A stretch of DNA of 64,000 nt from an uncultured Bacteroidota bacterium (GTDB lineage Bacteria; Bacteroidota; Bacteroidia; Flavobacteriales; Flavobacteriaceae), in the NCBI GenBank assembly GCA_902631125.1, contig CACOXF010000002.1:1-64000 (forward strand). Reading direction: 5' to 3'. The notes under the pieces are model-generated. The model had not been told where the DNA came from, made no database searches, and worked only from the letters and a program-made list of their open reading frames with translations. Position 1 is the first letter of the stretch. The number at the start of each line of letters is the position of its first letter. The position numbers and the translations under genes are program-made. Shown piece after piece: positions 33,301-41,035 of the stretch.

Positions 33301-34637
33301 AAATGCCCACTTAGATCTGTGTCAAGCTGATTGAGTTGAAGGCCCTTTCCTTTTACAAGAAATGAAAAGTCACTAACACCTAAAGTATTTTGCTTCAGTA
33401 AACCTCCCATGTCAAATTGATTTCCACGAAACTTTCCATCGTAAAATAAAGGCGATTGAGAATCCTTTTTTTGAAAATCAACATCAACTTTCAAAAGACC
33501 AAATGAGGTGTAGAGCGCCATATCAATCTTGTGATTGGAGAAGTGACGTGTCATCTCTCCAGTCATTTTTGAGGTTCCCAAATGTTGTAGAAATTTTACT
33601 TGTGATTGCTTCAATCTAGGCATAAATGCTAACATATCTTTTGGGTTAATAATTAGGTTATCTATTATTAGTTTTGAAGTTTTTTCTGAATTGTTGAAAG
33701 AAACTGAACCTGAAAAATTACTGTATGGAAGAGCAAGTCGAAGAGAGTCCATTGAAAACTTGTTAGCTGTTCCAGAAAAAGTAAGTTCGTCTATAAGAAA
33801 GCTATCCGAGCCTGAAATTTTTGGAACAAAAGAACGAATATCCTCGATTCCGATGGTAGACTTTTGTACATTAGCATCAATAAAAATATCATTGAATGGA
33901 TCTTGTATCCCAACTACTGGAAATCGCATAGAAAGGTCAGCAATGATTACTGAGTATGGAGTGGTAACATTTAAATTTTCAATTTTGGCAGCGCCTGAAA
34001 CTATTGAAAATGAAGCATTGGAATGAATGATGTCCAAAGCATAATCCTCAACAGATAAACTCATTTCTTCAATCACTGCTGAAAAATCAGCACTTTTAGA
34101 AGAAATATCAATGAGATTTGCATTAAGATTGGAAATGATTTGATAACTAGAATCGATATCATTTTCATCCAGAAATTGAAGCCTGCTTTCATTAAGATTG
34201 ACTTGACTTGCACTGAACTTCGCCCCTTTTGAGAAATTTAATTTTTCTAAAAAAATATCGAAGTTGGATAGGCTTTCATCAATATATTTGACGTGATTCA
34301 GCAAAAAAGAATCAACAGTAACTTCGCCCAAATAGATGTCATTATTGATGAAACCACCAAAGTGACGAGACTCAATTTCGAGTTGATTTACAAAAATCAA
34401 GGTATCATTTTTGTGATCTTTTATGAGCAAGTCTTTAAATGAGCTCATGCCAACAGGATTCATAAAAAAGGAACCAATCGAGAGGTCAACATCAAAATCA
34501 TTGATAAGTTTGTTCTTTACCAATGAGTTCAAAGCAGATTGACCAATTGGAGAAAAAAATAAGATAAATGAGAACATGGTAAGACCAATACTCATGACTG
34601 TAATTTTTTTTGCGGTACGCCAGTGTTTTTGGGTCAA
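30315..34637 (-). CDS. tamB: TamB/AsmA-like translocation and assembly module protein
   Basis: 1440-aa ORF; C-terminal DUF490 pattern 'FGILEKEFRLEPGGTILWNGNPLDAQLNLQAIYEV' and barrel-like end. Confidence 0.9.
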   Translation of the reverse strand: MTQKHWRTAKKITVMSIGLTMFSFILFFSPIGQSALNSLVKNKLINDFDVDLSIGSFFMNPVGMSSFKDLLIKDHKNDTLIFVNQLEIESRHFGGFINNDIYLGEVTVDSFLLNHVKYIDESLSNFDIFLEKLNFSKGAKFSASQVNLNESRLQFLDENDIDSSYQIISNLNANLIDISSKSADFSAVIEEMSLSVEDYALDIIHSNASFSIVSGAAKIENLNVTTPYSVIIADLSMRFPVVGIQDPFNDIFIDANVQKSTIGIEDIRSFVPKISGSDSFLIDELTFSGTANKFSMDSLRLALPYSNFSGSVSFNNSEKTSKLIIDNLIINPKDMLAFMPRLKQSQVKFLQHLGTSKMTGEMTRHFSNHKIDMALYTSFGLLKVDVDFQKKDSQSPLFYDGKFRGNQFDMGGLLKQNTLGVSDFSFLVKGKGLQLNQLDTDLSGHFSSFTFRDIKLDTISVNLDAKNGQILGSVDINDSEAKIQVEGVFNANDSLDKLSAFAEVNQLKLKSIFPSTFKEERDFSGNFEIVNLGNQVNEFIGDIKVNSVQISMDDQPYSFEDFTIQSRVNKDLRFLNFQSVDFMNGLIYGRFELLDIEKMLRNSFGSYFSNYQPIEVNQSSFMNFNINLKEKFSGAFLEQITIPDDSFFRGKLSADPNDTFFQIDIPKISFENNNFSEVRFTMDNGNPFYKTNLQIGQVNGEDFNLDQFWLINSVFDDKLYFRAEFENNSLASDLNFFATLNEKQELEFGIQPSSIAFQSKHWKINHLDTRTSKLLLTKDGFEIGSTVFSNNESALHFSFYQQASQRLNLLFENINLSDFISPKPKRNISGITNGILDITFDNDQFGGEVDVKIDSMMFNNTMLGDALVSLSSTQDQEAYKLSFNIIDDGFLTSSIEGLISSENENNLNLNATFQSFPAAILDQLIGNAMTDVQGQIDGSVSIEGKWSQPMLQGELFLDGFEFSVPYLNVGYGLVDGSTLKVSPTSFAFEPTTLIDRFNSTTASFDGTVLHQNFKFFNLDMNFTSPNFLILDTDDSYDNNYYGKAFFNGNARIHGPTQSLTFDLDGSSAEGTNIVIAVDNRGSIEDVSYLKFVDKKAIKNADNQTSFPSLIKGLTLNFDLSITQDSELELMFDSDAGSTLSGSGVGSILMEINTDGNFNVFGDFIALNGIYQFKNFGILEKEFRLEPGGTILWNGNPLDAQLNLQAIYEVPGGANPAILLENPGLNRKIPTDVKINLTGSIMQLEAPSFSIDFPNTSANVRNDLAYKLDDEERRQIQSISLLSQGVFISDLSLSAITAQALTNNLFQKASGVFESIFSGDEEKLKLGLNYLQGDRNSESIARTRDRLGLTLVTKVSDRLLINGKLGVPFGGVEETIIVGDVTIEFLLSKDGALRARIFNRENEFQYFGDELGYTQGIGLSYQVEFDDFKSLIKKIVKKNAI

Positions 34638-34672
34638 ACCAATGTGTTAACTTTGTGCATCAAACAAGAATC

Positions 34673-35665
34673 ATGCCTGTCATACTCGGAATAGAATCAT
34701 CATGCGACGATACTGCAGCTGCTGTCCTCGTTGACGGGCATATTAAATCGAATATAATTTCCAGTCAAAAAGTTCACAAACAATACGGGGGTGTTGTCCC
34801 CGAGTTGGCTGCTCGTGCTCACCTGCAAAATATCATTCCAGTAGTCGACCTAGCACTTCGTACAGCAAATATCGACAAAAAAGAGGTAAATGCAGTAGCA
34901 TACACTTTGGGGCCAGGACTTGTTGGTTCGCTGTTGGTCGGAAATTCTTTTGCAAAATCATTTGCACTCTCATTAGATGTGCCATTGATAGAAGTCAATC
35001 ATATGCAAGCGCATTTGCTTGTTCACTTTGAAAAATCCATTCCAAATCCCTCATTTCCATTCTTAGGGCTTACTGTTTCGGGGGGTCACACACAGTTAGT
35101 TTTAGTCAGTAGTCCAAACCAAATGGAAGTAATTGGGCAGACATTAGATGATGCTGTTGGTGAGGCCTTTGACAAGGTAGGTAAAATGATTGGACTACCC
35201 TATCCTGCTGGGCCTTTAATCGACAAATATGCACAAAATGGAAAAGCAAACATTCCATTTCCAACTCCAAGGGTTTCAGCCCTGGATTTTAGTTTTAGTG
35301 GATTTAAAACCAGTGTTTTATATCATCTGAGAAAACAACAGCAACTGGATGAACATTATATTCAAAATCATAGAGATGATTTATGTGCTTCGGTACAACA
35401 CACTCTTATTAATATCTTGATGGAAAAACTTGAAAAAGCAGTCAACAAAACAGGGATTAAAAAGATTGTCATTGGTGGAGGTGTTTCAGCAAACACTGGA
35501 CTTCGACAGGCATTGTCAAAAAAAATGGATTGGAATGTTTTTATCCCACCTCTGGCCTTCACAACAGACAATGCAGCAATGATTGCAGTTGCTGGCTACT
35601 TCAAATATCAAAACAATACATTTGGTGCATTGGATCGACAAGCACAATCTAGAATGCCATTGTAA
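34673..35665 (+). CDS. tsaD: tRNA N6-adenosine threonylcarbamoyltransferase TsaD
   Basis: 'MPVILGIESSCDDTAAAVL', 'NHMQAHLLVHF'; start set at ATG 34673. Confidence 0.97.
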   Translation: MPVILGIESSCDDTAAAVLVDGHIKSNIISSQKVHKQYGGVVPELAARAHLQNIIPVVDLALRTANIDKKEVNAVAYTLGPGLVGSLLVGNSFAKSFALSLDVPLIEVNHMQAHLLVHFEKSIPNPSFPFLGLTVSGGHTQLVLVSSPNQMEVIGQTLDDAVGEAFDKVGKMIGLPYPAGPLIDKYAQNGKANIPFPTPRVSALDFSFSGFKTSVLYHLRKQQQLDEHYIQNHRDDLCASVQHTLINILMEKLEKAVNKTGIKKIVIGGGVSANTGLRQALSKKMDWNVFIPPLAFTTDNAAMIAVAGYFKYQNNTFGALDRQAQSRMPL

Positions 35666-36366
35666 TGGAACAGTTTTATATTCCCACATTAACAAAAGAA
35701 GACAAAGAAATTCATTTCGATAAAATTGAAAGCAAGCACTTATACAAAGTTTTAAGAAAAAAAATCGGAGATGGAATCACAATTGTCAATGGTGTTGGGT
35801 ATAGATTCGAGGGAACATTGACATCAGTCCACGACAAACAATGTACAGCAGTTGTCAATCAATACAAAAAGATCCCTTCAGATCCTTATCACTTACACTT
35901 ATTCATTGCACCTACAAAAAGCAATGATCGTATGGAATGGTTTGTTGAGAAAGCTACTGAAATTGGCGTTCATGCCATCACCCCTATCATTTGTCAGCAA
36001 AGCGAACGAAAACTAGTTAAGCGAGAACGCTTACATAAAATCGCTATTGCTGCCATGAAACAGTCTTTGGGTGCTTATCTCCCAGTGATTCATCCTTTTT
36101 GCGACTTTTTCAGTGCATTGAAGCAATTGGAGGGCAAAGCTTTTATCGCTCACTGTCATGACACAGAAAAAGTGATCTTAGATAGTCAAGTGTTAGCTCA
36201 TAAATCGATATCTATTTTTATAGGTCCAGAGGGTGATTTTAGTACTGAAGAAATCAAAGCTGCAGCTGATAAAAATGTCACAGCCATCACATTTGGAACA
36301 AAACGAATGCGTACTGAGACTGCAGGAATTATCGCATGTCATAGTCTTTCACAATTATATATGTAA
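35665..36366 (+). CDS. rsmE: 16S rRNA (uracil(1498)-N(3))-methyltransferase
   Basis: 'FIAPTKSNDRMEWFVEKATEIGVHAITPI', 'IFIGPEGDFSTEEI', 'RTETAGI'. Confidence 0.94.
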   Translation: MEQFYIPTLTKEDKEIHFDKIESKHLYKVLRKKIGDGITIVNGVGYRFEGTLTSVHDKQCTAVVNQYKKIPSDPYHLHLFIAPTKSNDRMEWFVEKATEIGVHAITPIICQQSERKLVKRERLHKIAIAAMKQSLGAYLPVIHPFCDFFSALKQLEGKAFIAHCHDTEKVILDSQVLAHKSISIFIGPEGDFSTEEIKAAADKNVTAITFGTKRMRTETAGIIACHSLSQLYM

Positions 36367-36384
36367 AAAACTTATCTTTAAACT

Positions 36385-37464
36385 ATGAATCCAAAAGAAT
36401 TGACCAATTCAATTGTCAGAGCCTTTCTCATCATTGTACTTTTGATAGGGCTATATGAGGTAACTGTTTCCATACAGTCGGTTGTTTTCTACATTATAAT
36501 TTCAGCAGTCGTATCACTCATTGGGCGACCTATAACACTTCTTTTAAAGAAAATTAAATTTAGTAACACATTATCCTCGCTAACAACAATTGCGATATTG
36601 GTGATGACATTTTTTGGCATTGCACGTTTGCTATTTCCTGTGATTTTTGAACAAGCAAAAAACCTTTCCCTCCTCAATGTAACTGCCTTTGAGGCTACTG
36701 CCACACAACTTATCGATGAACTCAGTTTATATCTAAGTAAATACGGAATTAACTTACAGAGTTGGGTCGATCGAAGCTTGGCTGAGTTTGATTACAGCTT
36801 TCTGCCAAACACCATAAATACAATCTTAAATGGACTCAGTGGGTTTACAATTGGTGTATTTTCAGTCATTTTTATATCATTTTTCTTTTTAAAAGACAGT
36901 GGTTTATTTGAGAAAATGGTCATGGTTTTTATAGTTGAAAAAAACATCTCAAGAGTTGAAAAGTCAATACTTTCAATTAAAAATCTATTATCGAGATATT
37001 TCATCGGATTGCTCATACAGATTACTGTTTTATTCTTCATCTACACTATTATCTTGTTAATAATCGGTATACCAAATGCAGTAACAATATCACTGGTTTG
37101 TGCACTGCTAAATATTATTCCGTTTTTAGGACCAATCATCGGTTTTTTTTTAATGGTTTTTTTAACCATGACTAGTCATCTCGATGCCAGTTTTGCAACT
37201 GAAACTCTTCCCAAGACCATCTATGTATTTATTGGATTTGCAATTGGTCAGTTGATTGATAATTTTTTGACGCAGCCTTTTGTTTTTTCTGCGTCTATCA
37301 AGTCACATCCACTCGAAATATTTATTGTGATTCTTACCGGGGGTCTATTGTTTGGTCCCTTGGGAATGATCATTGCTGTACCATCCTACACATCTTTAAA
37401 AGTGATTTTTAAAGAATTTTATGCGCATAATAAAATTGTGAAAGCATTAACCAAAGACATTTAA
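36385..37464 (+). CDS. AI-2E family transporter (PerM-like permease)
   Basis: Multi-TM; 'LLNIIPFLGPIIGFF', 'QLIDNFLTQPFVFSASIKSHPLEIFIVILTGGLLFGPLGMIIAVP'. Confidence 0.92.
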   Translation: MNPKELTNSIVRAFLIIVLLIGLYEVTVSIQSVVFYIIISAVVSLIGRPITLLLKKIKFSNTLSSLTTIAILVMTFFGIARLLFPVIFEQAKNLSLLNVTAFEATATQLIDELSLYLSKYGINLQSWVDRSLAEFDYSFLPNTINTILNGLSGFTIGVFSVIFISFFFLKDSGLFEKMVMVFIVEKNISRVEKSILSIKNLLSRYFIGLLIQITVLFFIYTIILLIIGIPNAVTISLVCALLNIIPFLGPIIGFFLMVFLTMTSHLDASFATETLPKTIYVFIGFAIGQLIDNFLTQPFVFSASIKSHPLEIFIVILTGGLLFGPLGMIIAVPSYTSLKVIFKEFYAHNKIVKALTKDI

Positions 37465-37466
37465 AT

Positions 37467-37781
37467 ATGATATTATCCAACACTGAAACCGTTGCAAACC
37501 AAACCATTACAGAAACATTAGGAATTGCTAGAGGAAGTACTGTCAGAAGTAGAAATATCGGCAGAGATATTTTTGCAAGCCTGAAGAATATAGTAGGAGG
37601 TGAAATTGAAGAATACACAAAGCTTCAAGCAGATGCTAGAGAACAGGCCCTACAACGAATGATAAGTGACGCAAAAAAACTTGATGCTGATGCGATAGTG
37701 AATGTTCGATTCACTACGTCTGTTGTTGCGCAAGGTGCCTCTGAAATGTTGGCATACGGAACAGCAGTCAAACTAAAATAG
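37467..37781 (+). CDS. YbjQ family heavy-metal-binding domain protein
   Basis: 'GIARGSTVRSRNIGRDIFASLKNIVGGEIEEYTKLQADAREQALQRMISDAKKLDADAIVNVRF'. Confidence 0.93.
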   Translation: MILSNTETVANQTITETLGIARGSTVRSRNIGRDIFASLKNIVGGEIEEYTKLQADAREQALQRMISDAKKLDADAIVNVRFTTSVVAQGASEMLAYGTAVKLK

Positions 37782-37886
37782 ATGGTGTTTTTCTTTTATT
37801 TATCTGTTGGAATTGTATTGATTGTGTTGGCAATCACAAAATATAATCAGGGTAAAAATGATGACTTTGACAAGCGTAACAATTGA
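37782..37886 (+). CDS. Putative 34-aa single-TM small protein
   Basis: ATG directly after YbjQ stop: MVFFFYLSVGIVLIVLAITKYNQGKNDDFDKRNN*; hydrophobic helix then charged tail; no homology evidence. Confidence 0.4.
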   Translation: MVFFFYLSVGIVLIVLAITKYNQGKNDDFDKRNN

Positions 37887-37952
37887 GTATGCAAATTTGT
37901 TGTCGATTTTCGGCTGATAATGTATTTTTGAGACCGATTTAGTTTAAACTAA

Positions 37953-38036
37953 GGAGAGGTGCCAGAGTGGTAATGGAGCAGATTGCTAATCTGTCAACGC
38001 GAAAGTGTTGCCTGGGTTCGAATCCCAGTCTCTCCG
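37953..38036 (+). tRNA. tRNA-Ser(GCT)
   Basis: GGAGAGG...CTCTCC acceptor, anticodon loop ATTGCTAAT, long variable arm, GGTTCGAATCC T-loop. Confidence 0.95.
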
Positions 38037-38078
38037 CTAATATTTTTGCAAGTTGCTGATTTGCAATGGTATTTATCC

Positions 38079-38152
38079 GGTCGCGTAGCTCAGCTGGATA
38101 GAGCATCTGCCTTCTAAGCAGACGGTCATAGGTTCGAATCCTATCGCGATCA
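38079..38152 (+). tRNA. tRNA-Arg(TCT)
   Basis: GGTCGCG...CGCGATC acceptor, AGCTCAGCTGGATAGAGC D-arm, CTGCCTTCTAAGCAG anticodon stem-loop, GGTTCGAATCC. Confidence 0.95.
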
Positions 38153-38168
38153 CGTATAAATAACAAAA

Positions 38169-38264
38169 ATGAAAAAAACTCTATGCGTACTTTATCTTTT
38201 TTTTAGTTTGTGGAGTTTTCAAAGCGGAGCTTTAGACCATCGTATTGTTGCCTGTATGGTTTAA
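38169..38264 (+). pseudogene. 31-aa signal-peptide-like ORF, possible truncated 5' gene remnant
   Basis: MKKTLCVLYLFFSLWSFQSGALDHRIVACMV* immediately after tRNA-Arg; N-terminal signal sequence then early stop. Confidence 0.35.
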
Positions 38265-38270
38265 ATACAC

Positions 38271-39359
38271 TTAGCGTAATGAGACCACTGCTCTAAAACC
38301 AGTATGTATACTTCCTGTGTCTGGCGTGGTTTTCATACGCATACTGTTTCTGTAGCCACTGCAATAACTGTCGTGACATAAAAAACTACCTCCTCTGCTT
38401 ACCCTTTTCAGTGCATAAGGCTCGTTGGAGTCAAAGCTTGTCTTTGGTCCTTGTGGGTTGTGGGTGGTTTTGCCAGCTAAGGTTTTATAGTAATCTTCGT
38501 GGTATAAGTCAGCGCACCATTCCCATACATTACCTGCTATATCATATAAACCATAGTTGTTTGCCTGGAAGCTTTGGACAGGTGCTGTCAAATAATAGCC
38601 ATCCCTCTTATCGTTTCTATAGGGAAAAGCACCTTCCCACGTATTGGCTTTTGGTTTTCCAGAGTGTAAGTCTTCATTTCCCCATGCATATACCGCATCA
38701 GTAAGGCCGCCTCTACTGGCATACTCCCACTCGGCTTCGGTTGGTAATCGTTTGCCTACCCAATCGCAATAGGCAACTGCATCAAACCAGCTAACATGTA
38801 CTACAGGGTGATTATCTTTCCCTACATTACTACTGCCTGGGCCTTCAGGCTGTCTCCAATTTGCGCCTTGTCTCCATTGCCACCACTGGCTAACATCCCG
38901 CAAAGTTACGGGCTTTTCTGTAGGTACAAAAACCAATGATGCTGGTGCCAATTGGCTCGCATTAGGTTTTGGTGTTCCTGGGGGTAATTCTTTTTTTAAT
39001 TCTTCCCAGTCTACGGCTTTTTCGGCAGTAGTCACATAACCTGTTGCTTCAACAAAAGCAGAAAACTGTGCGTTAGTTACCTCATGTACATCCATCCAAA
39101 AGGAGTCAACAACCACCAGATGCTTTGGATACTCATCTCGCCAAGCCTGATCATCATCTCCGCCCATAAAAAAACTGCCGCCTGGAATAAGTACCATCTC
39201 CTCTAAATTAACATCAAGTTTCTCTTGCGATGTTTTGCTTACTAATGAATTAAATCGACTTTGCGTGGGGGTACAACTATGACCAGCGGTTTGGGGTGGT
39301 TTGGGGGTTTGTTGGCAGCCGATAGCAATAAGTAAAATCAATATGTTACGGATATTCAT
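38271..39359 (-). CDS. Formylglycine-generating enzyme (SUMF1/FGE family) with lipoprotein-type signal
   Basis: 'MVLIPGGSFFMGGDD', 'RLPTEAEWEYASRGG', 'DIAGNVWEWCADLY', 'RVSRGGSFLCHDSYCSGYRNSMRMKTTPDTGSIHTGFRAV' with the Cys-x4-Cys pair; N-terminus MNIRNILILLIAIGC lipobox-like. Confidence 0.9.
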   Translation of the reverse strand: MNIRNILILLIAIGCQQTPKPPQTAGHSCTPTQSRFNSLVSKTSQEKLDVNLEEMVLIPGGSFFMGGDDDQAWRDEYPKHLVVVDSFWMDVHEVTNAQFSAFVEATGYVTTAEKAVDWEELKKELPPGTPKPNASQLAPASLVFVPTEKPVTLRDVSQWWQWRQGANWRQPEGPGSSNVGKDNHPVVHVSWFDAVAYCDWVGKRLPTEAEWEYASRGGLTDAVYAWGNEDLHSGKPKANTWEGAFPYRNDKRDGYYLTAPVQSFQANNYGLYDIAGNVWEWCADLYHEDYYKTLAGKTTHNPQGPKTSFDSNEPYALKRVSRGGSFLCHDSYCSGYRNSMRMKTTPDTGSIHTGFRAVVSLR

Positions 39360-39381
39360 ATTAAGTAATAAATATAACCAA

Positions 39382-41034
39382 TTAAGCCTTTATGACTTTT
39401 TTGCTTTCTTGCATACCATCAGCTTGGAGTGTTACAACATACAAGCCTTGAGGTAATGATACCATATCTATGGCTGCATACCCTAGTTGCATGTCCAACT
39501 TACCCGATTTAATAAGGCCACCATTTGTGTTGTATATGTCGTATTTTACTTGCGAGTTATTTGTGATTGGGTTAACAAAAAGCTTGTCATAAACCGGATT
39601 GGGATAAGCAGCCCAAAAGGTTTCATTATTGGTAGTATTGTTACTAAGAGCATAACATGATGAATCCACATAATGACTTGGCTTTATAATATCTTGGATT
39701 TTTTTAGATGAAAAACTTTCATTGTTGGTTTGATCGAAAAATGCATTATCAACGACTGTATTTTCAGCACCTAAAAAGTCTTGCATAAGAGTGGCAAATA
39801 CTTGTCTGTAGTCGTGTTGAACTGTTTTGATCTGCCAATTATTACTACTTGTGGCTTCAGTCAGATCTACATTTATTCCTGAAACACCTCCCTGTACTGG
39901 TTTCCCAAACACAAACATAGGGGCAATCTCACCATGATCTGTGCCTAAGTTGCCATTTTGCTTTGCTTTGCGACCAAACTCAGAAAATGTTATGCCAATG
40001 ATATCATCTCCAATAGAATCTGAGTTTACATCCTTGACAAATGCATCAACAGCTGTGGAAACTTCATTTAGAAGTTCAAAATGGCGACCATTGATATCCC
40101 CAGAACCTTGATTTTGAGCATTGTGAGTATCAAAGCCTCCAATAGTAACCATGTAAACTTTCGTTTCGATCCCCCCTCGGATTAATCGTGCTACAGTCTT
40201 CAACTGATTAGCCAAATCTGTTTCTGGATAAGCTACTAAATTATTAGATCCAGGTGCATTAAATGCATTTTGTATTGATTGAGAATAAATATTTGCACTT
40301 GCATCAGTATCAACCACGTATTGTAACTCAGCTCCATAATGAGAATTATTTGGAATATTTGATGGTGGTTGGCCTGAAAGCCCATTTAAAACTGTGTAAA
40401 AATTCTCAGAATCTTGTCCTTCAATATTCATGGCTATACCATGTTCATGTTCAGCATGAAATCCAAGCCAGGTATTGCTTGAACCCAACTGAATTCCAAG
40501 CGGAAAATTAGATGGTAGCAAATTAGAGTAGGCCTCTTCCATAAACCTGCCCATCCAACCACTATCTTTACCATTATTCCAGCTATTTCCATCATTTCCA
40601 GTAGACCATAAATCAATTGAAGCGAAATGACTTTTATTAGCACTTGGATAGCCAACAGACTGTAAAATCCTCAACATTCCAGACTGATAAAGCCCTTTAA
40701 ATCCTGAATTATATTGTCCATCTAACAATGCGGGATGAAACATCAATTGTTGATTTGACGGCAATAAGGTGTCTACTGCCTGATTTGAAAAATTAACATC
40801 AGGAATATTTATATCTGGGCGTAAAACAGAACTATAATATCCATAATTGTCATAAGGAATCAATGTATTTAGGCCATCATTACCACCTCTCAATTCAATC
40901 AAAATCAATTTTCTTGATGAAACATCACAATTCATCGTTGAATTAGCTAATTTTAGTGCTGCCCCAACTTCAAATGGTAAAAGTCCCAAAGCAGATGCTG
41001 TTGATGAAAGTTTAACAAATTCTCTTCTTTTCAT
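39382..41034 (-). CDS. DUF1501 family protein with Tat-like N-terminus and T9SS C-terminal domain (copy 2)
   Basis: MKRREFVKLSSTASALGLLP; 'ELRGGNDGLNTLIPY', 'FSEFGRKAKQNGNLGTDHGEIAPMFVFG'; C-terminal YPNPVYDKLFVNP...LPQGLYVVTLQ. Confidence 0.88.
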   Translation of the reverse strand: MKRREFVKLSSTASALGLLPFEVGAALKLANSTMNCDVSSRKLILIELRGGNDGLNTLIPYDNYGYYSSVLRPDINIPDVNFSNQAVDTLLPSNQQLMFHPALLDGQYNSGFKGLYQSGMLRILQSVGYPSANKSHFASIDLWSTGNDGNSWNNGKDSGWMGRFMEEAYSNLLPSNFPLGIQLGSSNTWLGFHAEHEHGIAMNIEGQDSENFYTVLNGLSGQPPSNIPNNSHYGAELQYVVDTDASANIYSQSIQNAFNAPGSNNLVAYPETDLANQLKTVARLIRGGIETKVYMVTIGGFDTHNAQNQGSGDINGRHFELLNEVSTAVDAFVKDVNSDSIGDDIIGITFSEFGRKAKQNGNLGTDHGEIAPMFVFGKPVQGGVSGINVDLTEATSSNNWQIKTVQHDYRQVFATLMQDFLGAENTVVDNAFFDQTNNESFSSKKIQDIIKPSHYVDSSCYALSNNTTNNETFWAAYPNPVYDKLFVNPITNNSQVKYDIYNTNGGLIKSGKLDMQLGYAAIDMVSLPQGLYVVTLQADGMQESKKVIKA

Positions 41035-41035
41035 T

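Noticed and set aside
33691-34026. 111-aa plus-strand ORF
   Set aside because: Antisense within tamB; composition reflects the opposite frame.
40900-40950. C-D-V-S-S-R in DUF1501 copy 2, considered as a sulfatase formylglycine motif for the adjacent FGE
   Set aside because: Spacing is C-x4-R rather than C-x-P/A-S-R (C-x3-R), and it lies before the GGNDG metal-site region; no real sulfatase signature.
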